Of a DNA stretch of 9,939 nt, positions 1-6,421 are shown piece after piece. Position 1 is the first letter of the stretch, and each line of letters opens with the position of its first letter. The position numbers and the translations under genes are program-made. The DNA lies in contig JAUWOH010000092.1 of NCBI GenBank assembly GCA_030612225.1, positions 1 to 9,939 of the forward strand, given 5' to 3'. This stretch comes from Desulfobacteraceae bacterium. Lineage in GTDB: Bacteria; Desulfobacterota; Desulfobacteria; Desulfobacterales; JAUWMJ01. Below the pieces are notes generated by a model. It searched no databases. It saw only the letters and a list, made by a program, of their open reading frames with translations, and was not told where the DNA came from.

Positions 1-456
1 CTCCTTCTTGTGGCCTGTTCGTATTCGTACAGCCGAATGCCTGTCGTGATGATCCGGGGCAACGACAATCCATCCTTTGGCTGCAAGGTGTTTGGTGAAG
101 AATACAGAGCCAAGACCGCCACCCCCGTATCCGTGGGAGAAGCCCAGCAGTGGCTATGGTCCACCTTTGGCAAAGGGGGCTGCATCGACAGTAATGCTGC
201 CGCTTGTTGGCCCCCCGTAGTTGTACGACTTCGGCTGTGTTGCGGTAGGATACCAGACGGCTACAGTAAGCTCCTGCTCCTGCCCGTCTTTCGGGTATTT
301 GAGATCAAGGACTTGATAACCTACATTGTAAAGGGGTTGGGGTACTCCTTCACTTGCGTCCGAGTTTATAAGCGCGCAACCCAGGATGCCCAAAATAAGG
401 AAGATGCCGAACAATCGCATCATCAGCGGATAATCCATGTTCTTGCATCTATCCAT
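1..456 (-). pseudogene. Alpha/beta-hydrolase-like lipoprotein, partial, interrupted by in-frame TAG
   Basis: The first 100 codons encode a lipoprotein-type signal peptide (hydrophobic stretch about residues 14-26, lipobox-like ILGC with Cys27). A beta-rich start follows (VGYQVLDLKYP, LTVAVWYPT), typical of dienelactone-hydrolase / PAF-acetylhydrolase-like secreted hydrolases. TAG at 154-156 interrupts the frame, but the same frame stays open to the window edge and reads PLLGFSHGYGGGGLGSVFFT, then KHLAAKGWIVVAPDHHDS. This is the usual oxyanion-hole and following strand of the fold. A Trp codon (TGG) at the TAG position would be one base away. The nucleophile and the rest of the triad lie beyond the window. 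The start at 456 has a weak AAGGG about 7 nt upstream; Met7 and Met12 are alternatives. It may be a pseudogene, a sequencing error or a recoded amber codon. Substrate unknown. Confidence 0.62.
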
Positions 457-566
457 ATTTGATCCCTTATAGGAGATTTATTCTTATCTGCTTACAGACC
501 TCGTCATTAAGCATCAAAAAAACGAGGCGAGCCATTATGTGACGTAGGATTGCATAAAAGTTGGGC

Positions 567-732
567 ATTCATGATTTGTGATTCTGGATACTTGATGATG
601 GTAGTTGAGAAACTACACGCTGTTTTATTTCATAACTTGGTGAAATAATAATCATTATTTTCGATATAATGTATATGAATAAAAAACAGATAGAATACAA
701 CAGCTATCCAGCATCCAGTATCAAGCATCTTG
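567..732. repeat. Inverted pair of period-7 repeat arrays with AT-rich, hairpin-forming spacer
   Basis: The right arm (about 705-732, plus strand) reads as consecutive heptamers TATCCAG, CATCCAG, TATCAAG, CATCTTG. The left arm (567-600), read on the minus strand, gives CATCAAG, TATCCAG, AATCACA, AATCATG. The arms face away from each other around a spacer of about 100 bp. The spacer holds a perfect 6-bp stem with a GAGA loop (GTAGTT/AACTAC, 601-616), a 7-bp stem AAATAAT/ATTATTT (about 644-660), and a near-match between CTGTTTTATTTCAT and the inverse of ATGAATAAAAAACAG. No ORF is visible here. It fills most of the 346-bp gap between the hydrolase start and the flavodiiron gene end. Function unknown. 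Confidence 0.6.
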
Positions 733-802
733 TTGCACTTTAGATAAGATATTTTTGTCCAAAAAGATAGCCCTTTTTTGCTGATAGATAACGAGGTCTG
801 GC

Positions 803-1981
803 TTATTTAAATCCCTGCTCTTTGTGTTTCGTCGCGATGGTCTCAGCCAAATTCTCAAGAGCTTTAAAATCAGCTTCCGACGGTAAGCCTTTGGCAAGAA
901 CAGGTTCGATAACTTCTACTTTAAGATTAGGAATCATTCCTGCCAATATTTCTACAGTCTTACCTCCCCACCCGTAGGAACCGATAATGGATAGGAACTT
1001 GGCTTTAGGACGTAATGCGTTAGCCAGAAAAGCACCATAAACGACGTTGGGATGAGGACCTGCAAGAACCGTTGGAGTACCAATAACTATTGTCCCTGCA
1101 TCAACGAGAGCCATTGCCAGTTTCCCTATGTCCGTCACGGCCAGATTGAACTGCTCAACGCTGACACCATTCTCCACAAGCGATGAAATAAAAAAATTGA
1201 CCATCTGCTTGGTACTATTATGCATTGAAATATAAGGTAAGACTACCAAGTTCTTCGATGTCCCATCTATCCATTCTTTATGGGCATCGATGATAAATGA
1301 TGGTCGTGGATAAATAGGCCCGTGACTGGGGGCTATCATAGCTATGTCGTAAAAAGCGATCTTTTCCAGATTTTTTTTGATCACATTTCTAAAGGGCATC
1401 ATGATCTCGGCATAGTAACGTTTCGCTGCCTCGTAAACACGCGCTTCGTCGGTAACATAGAGATCGGTTGTTGCAATGTGAGAGCCAAAAAAATCACAGC
1501 TGAACAAAATTTTATCTTCTTTCAAATAGGCCACCATGGTTTCGGGCCAGTGCACCCAGGGAGTGTATATGAATTCCAGCGTCTTATCCCCGAGAGAGAG
1601 TGTTTCACCGTCGCTGACAGTGATAAAAGATTCCTCGGGTATACGGAGTAGATCCATAAGCATCCCTTTTGCTTTAGGGCTGGAAATCAATTTTGCATCA
1701 GGGTATCGGGATAGTACATGAGGAATGCTGCCTGAGTGGTCCTGTTCAGCATGAAGTGAAACTACGTAATCGAGTTTAGAGACATTCTCAAGCTGTGTCA
1801 GCAGTTCATCAACCATAAGTGGATCAACCGTATCAATCAAAACAGTCTTCTCGCTACCTTCAATCAAAAAGGCATTATAACTTGTCCCGTCCGGAAGAGG
1901 GATGAGAGCGTCGAAGAGACGTCTATCCCAATCCACATAACCCATTCGGTATATCTTGTCTTTAATTTTTCGTGGCTTCAT
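803..1981 (-). CDS. fprA: FprA-type flavodiiron protein (A-type flavoprotein)
   Basis: This 392-aa protein has the standard two-domain layout of class A flavodiiron proteins. They are cytosolic enzymes that reduce O2 to water and/or NO to N2O with electrons from reduced redox carriers. Residues 1-245 form the metallo-beta-lactamase-like diiron domain, and all expected ligands are visible: His77-x-Glu79-x-Asp81-His82, His144, Asp163 and His220. Residues about 246-385 form the flavodoxin domain, with an FMN loop SMHNSTKQM (252-260), GTPT (301-304) and GSYGWGG (344-350). No C-terminal rubredoxin or NADH-flavin module is attached, so a separate electron donor is needed. The start at 1981 has a strong AAAGGAGG 5 nt upstream. 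It lies 70 bp downstream of the Fe-S protein gene on the same strand and is probably cotranscribed with it. Whether O2 or NO is the preferred substrate cannot be told from sequence. Confidence 0.95.
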   Translation of the reverse strand: MKPRKIKDKIYRMGYVDWDRRLFDALIPLPDGTSYNAFLIEGSEKTVLIDTVDPLMVDELLTQLENVSKLDYVVSLHAEQDHSGSIPHVLSRYPDAKLISSPKAKGMLMDLLRIPEESFITVSDGETLSLGDKTLEFIYTPWVHWPETMVAYLKEDKILFSCDFFGSHIATTDLYVTDEARVYEAAKRYYAEIMMPFRNVIKKNLEKIAFYDIAMIAPSHGPIYPRPSFIIDAHKEWIDGTSKNLVVLPYISMHNSTKQMVNFFISSLVENGVSVEQFNLAVTDIGKLAMALVDAGTIVIGTPTVLAGPHPNVVYGAFLANALRPKAKFLSIIGSYGWGGKTVEILAGMIPNLKVEVIEPVLAKGLPSEADFKALENLAETIATKHKEQGFK

Positions 1982-2051
1982 AATACCTCCTTTATTAGTT
2001 TCTTCTATGTTTCAGGTGTTTTCCTCATTTTTTGTTTAGGTTCAGGGCACT

Positions 2052-3332
2052 CTATTTTTCTATATGATTAATCAGAGCTTCGAGATAGCGTGATTTCACC
2101 TGTTTATTTGCAAGGGCCTGTTTTAACGGCGGAAGTTTCAGAATAACGCCTAAAACTCCGGCCATGGCTCGATGACTCCATAAGACCCGATTGTCAAAAA
2201 TCAGGTTCTGCAATTTACCCCGTTCAATAGCCATCACCACCGCCCTGTGTGTTCCATTCAAGGGGGTAATAACTCTGCCCGGTCGGGATTTCAAGTGAAT
2301 ACTACCCTCTGAGCAAGTTCTAACGCAAACACCGCATCCCAGACAGATATCTTCATTCAACTTCGCCACTTTCATTTTGGGTTTGAGTGGATTGTTTGAT
2401 GAAACCAATGTCATTGCTTCAACTGGGCAGGCAGTCACACACTTGCCACATCCGTTGCAATCAGATTCGGTCACAACCGGGATAAAGTTGGTTGTATGGA
2501 CAGGGTTCATTATTGCAAAACGACAGGCTGCGATCATAGCCTCGCAGCAACACCCACAGCAGTTACAAATGAAATTGACTTTTTCTCTTACATTTTCACC
2601 GAACTGAACCAGGTTATGTTCATAAGCCGCCTGCAATAAATCAAGGCATTCTTCCTCTTCTGCCGAACGGGCACAGCCGTGCTTAATAAGCGATGCGGCT
2701 GTAGTGTTAAATGTCATGCATATTTCCTGCGGTGCTTTGCATGCTTTACCCAAGTGATGCATTTTGTGACGGCAGTAACAGATCCCAACAGCCCGATGAG
2801 CAGCACTCTTAATAACTTCGGTCGCCCGCTCATAATCCAGAACATGCAGTGCATTTTCTTCAGACAAGGCAGGTTCATGGACAAAGGTACGCCCCAACTG
2901 AGTTTGACCCTGGGTGAATAGCTCCTTTATGAAATCTTCTTCCACATTTAAGTATTCATAAAACAGTTCGCTTAATACCTTCTGATCAATGTCAGCCCGC
3001 ACACGCATTAAGGAGAATTCGAAAAAACCCGCCATCGGAGGCGGCAGAGCATAAACAGACTCCCCATTCTGTTCGATGTCAACCAGGATAGCGCGATCGG
3101 CCAATTCATCCAGCACCTTTTGAGTGCTGATCAGATTCATTTTCCAGATGCGGCTGGCTTTTTTCGCTGTGAAGGGTTTGATAGGCATGAGTGAAACCAG
3201 TTTGATCTCTTTCTCACTAAAAAGCATTTTCAAGATTTTGAATAATAGTTCAGAAGGGGGTGCGCCCTGGGGAAAGCGATTCAATCTGTCTGCTAACTTG
3301 TAATAAGCGGATTTGATTGTGTTATGAGCCAT
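2052..3332 (-). CDS. Winged-helix-like / Cys-rich / dicluster 4Fe-4S protein
   Basis: This 426-aa cytosolic iron-sulfur protein is of a type common in Desulfobacterota but without an assigned function. Residues 1-100 are Cys-free and look like a winged-helix-like module. The middle part carries CYCR (185-188), Cys198, Cys205, Cys220 and Cys229, then a very dense CNCCGCCC run (256-263). Residues 292-302 (C-x2-C-x2-C-x3-CP) and 330-340 (C-x2-C-x2-C-x3-C) are two classical 4Fe-4S ferredoxin motifs. The second lacks the usual Pro after its fourth Cys (CSEGS). A basic tail of about 85 residues follows. The start ATG at 3332 has only a weak purine stretch (TTAAAG) before it. It is the upstream gene of the pair with the flavodiiron protein, so an electron-delivery or redox-sensing role for that enzyme is a fair inference. 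Nothing in the sequence proves it. Confidence 0.85.
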   Translation of the reverse strand: MAHNTIKSAYYKLADRLNRFPQGAPPSELLFKILKMLFSEKEIKLVSLMPIKPFTAKKASRIWKMNLISTQKVLDELADRAILVDIEQNGESVYALPPPMAGFFEFSLMRVRADIDQKVLSELFYEYLNVEEDFIKELFTQGQTQLGRTFVHEPALSEENALHVLDYERATEVIKSAAHRAVGICYCRHKMHHLGKACKAPQEICMTFNTTAASLIKHGCARSAEEEECLDLLQAAYEHNLVQFGENVREKVNFICNCCGCCCEAMIAACRFAIMNPVHTTNFIPVVTESDCNGCGKCVTACPVEAMTLVSSNNPLKPKMKVAKLNEDICLGCGVCVRTCSEGSIHLKSRPGRVITPLNGTHRAVVMAIERGKLQNLIFDNRVLWSHRAMAGVLGVILKLPPLKQALANKQVKSRYLEALINHIEK

Positions 3333-3405
3333 CTTTAATTATAGTAAATAATACTTGTTTCTATGGGCCAGGTCAGAGACAAACGAGATGTCGAATTGAT
3401 TAACC

Positions 3406-3585
3406 CATGTTACGGGTTACGAGTTGCGAGTGATGCAATGAATTCCATCTAATTTTTAAATAGTAAAAATGTTAATATTCCTTATTTGTTTTGTTCATAC
3501 AAGCACTTGAATATGCTTGATTTTTCGTACTTTGTTCCTTGATATTTTTTGGACCCGCAACCTGTAACACGCAACTCGCAACATG
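3406..3585. repeat. Second inverted pair of period-7 repeat arrays
   Basis: The left arm (3406-3436) starts CATGT and continues in heptamers TACGGGT, TACGAGT, TGCGAGT. The right arm (3551-3585), read on the minus strand, also starts CATGT and continues TGCGAGT, TGCGTGT, TACAGGT, TGCGGGT. The 114-bp spacer is AT-rich and contains a 6-bp stem CAAGCA/TGCTTG (3500-3519). Read on the minus strand, part of the spacer (about 3515-3545) also shows degenerate seven-base periodicity (AACAAAG, TACGAAA, AATCAAG). No gene is visible in the 315 bp between the QueG-like gene end and the Fe-S protein start. This element occupies most of it. Confidence 0.65.
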
Positions 3586-3647
3586 TGACGATTACGATGG
3601 TATCCATTACAGGGGTAATCAAGGCCGGACCCTCTGGACCCGGATCT

Positions 3648-4523
3648 TTACTTAGCATCTTGTTTTTCAGGAATTTTAGATTCACAAGGAACCTTTGTTT
3701 GACAGAGACCGCAGCCATGTCCATCAAATGCATAGTTTGATATCACATAATCCTTGGTAACCGGGTAAAGGTGTTTATAGCACAAGTCTTTATTTTTTCC
3801 AGCTTTTGTGATAGCTCCTACAGGACATCTCGATATGCACTTCCCACAAACGCCTTTAGTAAAAAAGAGACAGTACTCATGGTGATCCGTATAAGGTCTG
3901 GGCGTAAGTGAAACCGAAATTTGTGCAATAACAGAACCTGTACGCATAGCCTTACCTACAGGAGTGATAAGCCCATCACAAAGGCCGAATGTTCCAAGTC
4001 CTGATGCATAAGCTGCATGCCGCTCAGACCATGTAGTTGCATATCCGTACTTTGGCGAGATTCTTCTGCTAAATTGGGGAGTGAGTACAGGAGCGACTGC
4101 CCTGTATCCTTCTGACTCCAAAGATGTCACCACATGTTTTCGGAGAATTTCATTGGTCTCTTCACCGAAAATACGGCCTCTTGCCCATCTTTCAGCAGGA
4201 TAAAATTCTTCTTTTCGGTTATCGACCTTAGTAGCATTATTATGCGGTAGAATCCAGCTAATGACCGTAAGGTCCTCAGGCTTTATGCTGAAATCCCTGA
4301 AAGTAACAACAAATATTTCCAAAGGTGTTAAATGGAACGGCCCTACATGATCTTTATAAGCCTCGTATAAAGAATCGTCTCCTCTTGAAAACCCTACCAA
4401 TGGCATTTCAAAGGCTTTATCATTGTTTTGATTTTTTAATGTGTTTTTAGGCGAAGTTTCGATAAAATCTTTAATTATTTTTTCTATCCACATTGCATTC
4501 TCTGCAGATTTATCTATTTTCAC
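3648..4523 (-). CDS. QueG-like Fe-S protein (epoxyqueuosine reductase-related paralogue)
   Basis: This 291-aa protein resembles the catalytic part of epoxyqueuosine reductase (QueG), a cobalamin and 4Fe-4S enzyme. It lacks the C-terminal HEAT-like tail of true QueG (usually 350-390 aa). Residues 164-200 (WSERHAAYASGLGTFG and the following LITPVGKAMRTGS) match the conserved core around the corrinoid site. The Fe-S region has Cys218, then C226-x2-C229-x3-C233-Pro, Cys248, and a second group C271-x2-C274-x5-C280. The first motif lacks the usual Cys at position 223, and Cys218 may replace it. The start is GTG at 4523 with AGGTGA about 5 nt upstream. Many such short paralogues are annotated as epoxyqueuosine reductase, but this one may not act on tRNA. 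It is monocistronic in this window. Confidence 0.8.
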   Translation of the reverse strand: MKIDKSAENAMWIEKIIKDFIETSPKNTLKNQNNDKAFEMPLVGFSRGDDSLYEAYKDHVGPFHLTPLEIFVVTFRDFSIKPEDLTVISWILPHNNATKVDNRKEEFYPAERWARGRIFGEETNEILRKHVVTSLESEGYRAVAPVLTPQFSRRISPKYGYATTWSERHAAYASGLGTFGLCDGLITPVGKAMRTGSVIAQISVSLTPRPYTDHHEYCLFFTKGVCGKCISRCPVGAITKAGKNKDLCYKHLYPVTKDYVISNYAFDGHGCGLCQTKVPCESKIPEKQDAK

Positions 4524-4671
4524 AACTTCACCTGTTTTGATAGTTTCTTATGTTTATAACATTGCGGATATGCCACTGAAAAAGCCAACAAGACATTAGT
4601 TAAAGGCACATTTACCAAAGCATAGACAAAAGAGAAAACGTTCCGGCATTTTCATTTGATATAATTCGCTT

Positions 4672-4890
4672 GTGTACGCTCGGCACGGACGTGAAATATT
4701 GGGGTGCAAGTCCCATATACGCAAACCAGGTTAATAAGCCCTAAGATTTATTAACATAAGTATTAGTCGAAGGCAAGGCGAAGATCCCGAAGATTCCGAA
4801 TTTTGAGCTGGCGGCGAAACCGTGAGGGATCGTCTGAAGCCCAAAACACATGAACAAATGTGAAAACATAAGCCGAGGGGACCTTTCAAT
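4672..4890 (+). mobile_element. Group II intron 5' fragment (domain I remnant)
   Basis: The stretch begins GTGTACGCTCGGCACGG, matching the GUGYG 5' end and first helix of bacterial group II introns. It continues with other domain I landmarks: GGGGTGCAAGTCCC (about 4704-4717), a TATTAGTCGAAGGCAAGG block (about 4761-4778), GGATCGTCTGAAGCCC and ATAAGCCGAGGGGACC. No reverse transcriptase ORF, domain V hairpin or 3' end follows. The sequence runs within about 12 bp into the 3' end of the convergent membrane protein gene at 4903. It is therefore an orphan 5' piece that cannot splice by itself. The 5' boundary is fairly clear and the 3' limit is approximate. Identification rests on motif recognition without a covariance model. 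Confidence 0.7.
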
Positions 4891-4902
4891 CAGACATGGA
4901 CG

Positions 4903-5340
4903 TTATTTAACAAATGCCTTCTGTTTCCAAAAGACATAACTACTCCCTATCAGAGCGATGCCAATGCCAAGATCCAATATTGCCATGCTGATTAAGAAAG
5001 GGTAATTGTTATGGGCAAGCCTGGATAAAGTCACCCCGACCAAGATCATCACCGTTAAGACCACAAAGAATCCCGGCCTGAAAAACTGCCAGACTCTTGG
5101 CCGGTCCAGGGCAGCTATTCTGTCCAGATTTTTTTGGCAGCTTCTATTGAAAAGGAATTTTGCCTTCAAACAGCCAAGGAAGAGTCCGGCAACAGCGGCC
5201 AGCCTGGGCCAGCCCTCCTCTGGTTTCAGCGCATCTGCTTCGACCAGCAGACTGCATCCCTTTAAAAGCAGTATGGTGGCCCCGACATACCATACAAGAG
5301 CGGCAAAGATTTTAAGACTACGAGTGGAAACGACTATCAT
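4903..5340 (-). CDS. Hypothetical four-helix inner-membrane protein
   Basis: A 145-aa protein of unrecognised family. Four hydrophobic segments are visible at about residues 11-33, 47-64, 91-107 and 114-137. Two basic loops (around 59-82 and at the C-terminus) suggest orientation in the inner membrane. Codon use looks like that of a real gene and the frame is unbroken. No Shine-Dalgarno sequence is seen before the ATG at 5340. An in-frame stop lies seven codons upstream, so the start cannot move far. The start overlaps, as ATGA, the stop of an 18-codon ORF that is the truncated head of a RAYT transposase gene, so an insertion probably replaced its native upstream region. It converges on the group II intron fragment. 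Function unknown. Confidence 0.72.
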   Translation of the reverse strand: MIVVSTRSLKIFAALVWYVGATILLLKGCSLLVEADALKPEEGWPRLAAVAGLFLGCLKAKFLFNRSCQKNLDRIAALDRPRVWQFFRPGFFVVLTVMILVGVTLSRLAHNNYPFLISMAILDLGIGIALIGSSYVFWKQKAFVK

Positions 5341-5417
5341 TGGTTGTTCATCTGTTTTTTATTGGTCTTTATTAGCCTTGATTGGCGTGGCATACAAACC
5401 GGATATCATAGTTCAAG
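5337..5417 (-). pseudogene. RAYT (IS200-like, REP-associated) transposase, 5' remnant
   Basis: Read on the minus strand, 5417-5394 is a 24-nt leader and 5393 is an ATG. The ORF reads MPRQSRLIKTNKKQMNNQ and stops at 5337. MPRQSRL is the typical start of REP-associated tyrosine transposases, usually followed by DAPGALHHI. Here the similarity ends after Leu7, so only the leader and seven codons survive. The leader and first codons are identical to those of the larger RAYT pseudogene near 8042-8066. The TGA stop overlaps the ATG of the membrane protein gene (ATGA). Confidence 0.7.
5377..5417. repeat. 41-bp direct repeat, copy 1 (RAYT leader plus first codons)
   Basis: Identical over 41 bp to 8026-8066. 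On the minus strand it contains 24 nt upstream of the RAYT start codon and the first 17 nt of coding sequence (MPRQS). Weaker similarity continues further upstream of the leader in both copies (for example ATAAACTGAATG versus ACAAACTAATG). Perfect conservation outside coding sequence suggests the leader is part of the mobile unit. Confidence 0.85.
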
Positions 5418-5431
5418 TAACCTATCAACTG

Positions 5432-5715
5432 ATAAACTGAATGTCTCTGAAGCCACCATACAGCTTGAGGAAAAAACCGGGTTTTGTATTTATTTTGCAG
5501 ACCTTTATTTGGCTTGGCAACATGGTTCCAGGGAAAACACGAACGGCTTGCTCAGATAATATTTTACAAAAGGAATGAATTTCAGGAAAATTACCGATAA
5601 AGTCCTTGCACTGGCGGTGAAAAAGATTAATCATAGACCAAAAAAGTACCTCAACTACCAGACACCGTATGAAGTCTAATACCAAGCATTGCGTGGTGCA
5701 GTTGTAGTTAATTAA
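5432..5715 (+). pseudogene. IS30-family transposase, C-terminal remnant with stops
   Basis: One frame reads LEEKTGFCIYFADLYLAWQH, then GSRENTNGLLR, stop, YFTKGMNFRKITDKVLALAV, then KKINHRPKKYLNYQTPYEV, stop, YQALRGAVVVN, stop. ENTNGLLR(Q)YF and the NHRPKKYLNYQTPYEV block are hallmarks of the C-terminal catalytic region of IS30-family DDE transposases. The Glu of ENTNG is the third catalytic residue. The TAA at 5557-5559 falls where Gln is normal (CAA to TAA) and another TAA is at 5677-5679. The N-terminal two thirds, including the two Asp residues and the HTH, are missing, so the element is dead. It starts just beside the RAYT remnant. Confidence 0.85.
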
Positions 5716-5753
5716 GGCAAAATAAATGGGTTATCCCCAATTGAACAGGCGTT

Positions 5754-5818
5754 ATCCTAGGGGGGTCAAGGGGCCCAGGATTCAAAGGCTTGAGTGATCC
5801 GCCATATAACAGGCGGAT
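5754..5818. other. Two hairpin-forming sequences upstream of four-helix-bundle pseudogene
   Basis: 5754-5782 can pair ATCCTaGGG with CCCAGGAT (one bulged A). 5797-5818 has a perfect 7-bp stem ATCCGCC/GGCGGAT around an 8-nt loop. Neither is followed by a T tract, so a terminator role is not supported. GGGGGTCAAGGGG at 5761-5773 recurs inverted, with an extra base, as the complement of about 6119-6133 on the far side of the pseudogene. Confidence 0.4.
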
Positions 5819-5858
5819 GCTAAACAATTATACTTATCACGGCTTAGCTGGTAAGCCT

Positions 5859-6055
5859 ATGCGGAAGGAGTTGAAAGTCCGGCAAAAGTCATACGAACTC
5901 TGTTTAGAGATTCTGATTTAATTGAAAGAGGTGAATTGGGTACACTGAACAAAGACATAGCCAAAATCGAAAGAATGTTAAAAGCGCTGATAAAGTCTTT
6001 AGAAAACAAACCCCTGGCCCAGACCGATCACCCTTACTATATTGTCAATAAATGA
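5859..6055 (+). pseudogene. Four-helix-bundle protein (23S rRNA IVP family), middle deleted
   Basis: From ATG 5859 one frame reads MRKELKVRQKSYELCLEILI and stops at 5919-5921. This matches the family N-terminus (usually LKVWQKSYELCLEIYK), with R where W is normal. A second frame, in reach without a gap, reads DSDLIERGELGTLNKDIAKI, then ERMLKALIKSLENKPLAQTD, and stops at 6053-6055. This is the typical last helix and tail of the same family. The roughly 60 residues in between are gone, and the join around GAGATTCTG also shifts the frame. The family forms small four-helix bundles encoded in rRNA intervening sequences and at many chromosomal sites; its role is unclear. No functional product is expected. 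Confidence 0.78.
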
Positions 6056-6132
6056 TTATTATTATGAAGCTTAGCCTATACTTTAAGTAATCACCGAGTC
6101 GCGACAGGGAGGGCATTGACCCCTTAGACCCC

Positions 6133-6155
6133 CTTCTCCAACTAAATTGGAGAAG
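6133..6155. other. Perfect 9-bp hairpin
   Basis: CTTCTCCAA and TTGGAGAAG form a perfect 9-bp stem around a 5-nt loop. There is no T tract on either strand, so it is not a convincing terminator. It lies 75 bp upstream of the ribbon-helix-helix gene and next to the inverted GGGGGTC-type repeat. It could be an operator or a repeat arm. Confidence 0.4.
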
Positions 6156-6229
6156 AACCAAACAATTTAACAATCATAATTCAGGATTGTTGCTAATATT
6201 TACTTTACACTCGCAGAGACTGGAAAATT

Positions 6230-6400
6230 ATGGATAACAACACTATTTTAAAGGAATGTACGGATCCGACACAGAGCATAACAGTAGAACTTCCATGTGT
6301 CTTGGCAGAAAGGGTTATAAAGCTTGCCGATGAGAAAGAGACAACACTGTCCAATATTCTGATTGAAGCACTGGATACTTTTTTAAGAAAACAAAGGTAG
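6230..6400 (+). CDS. Small ribbon-helix-helix (CopG/MetJ-type) protein
   Basis: A 56-aa ORF beginning MDNNTILKECTDPTQSITVE. Residues 16-22 (SITVELP) form the expected DNA-contacting beta strand. Residues 24-38 form helix A, and residues 39-54 (TTLSNILIEALDTFLR) form helix B. This is the size and layout of Arc/CopG-type antitoxins and small repressors, which bind DNA as dimers. The ribosome binding site is weak (GGAAAATT before the ATG). No toxin gene is adjacent: the next gene downstream is the selenoprotein and upstream is a pseudogene. It may be an orphan antitoxin or a local regulator. Confidence 0.6.
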   Translation: MDNNTILKECTDPTQSITVELPCVLAERVIKLADEKETTLSNILIEALDTFLRKQR

Positions 6401-6421
6401 ATCATGTGTAGAATAACCACA

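Noticed and set aside
10..462. 150-codon plus-strand ORF
   Set aside because: It is antisense to the hydrolase gene, whose minus-strand translation has a signal peptide and family motifs on both sides of the TAG.
567..3585. Period-7 arrays considered as CRISPR repeats
   Set aside because: Units are only 7 bp and contiguous, without unique spacers, and no cas genes are present.
3482..3733. 83-codon minus-strand ORF
   Set aside because: It overlaps the QueG-like C-terminus in another frame and then runs through the heptamer arrays. No coding signal.
5557..5679. Stops in the IS30 frame considered as recoded codons
   Set aside because: They are TAA codons, the N-terminal two thirds of the gene are missing, and decay is the simpler reading.
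5797..5818. 7-bp hairpin considered as domain V of the group II intron or as an integron attC site
   Set aside because: It lacks the AGC triad and GNRA-type features of domain V, and there is no integrase or convincing R'/R'' core site.
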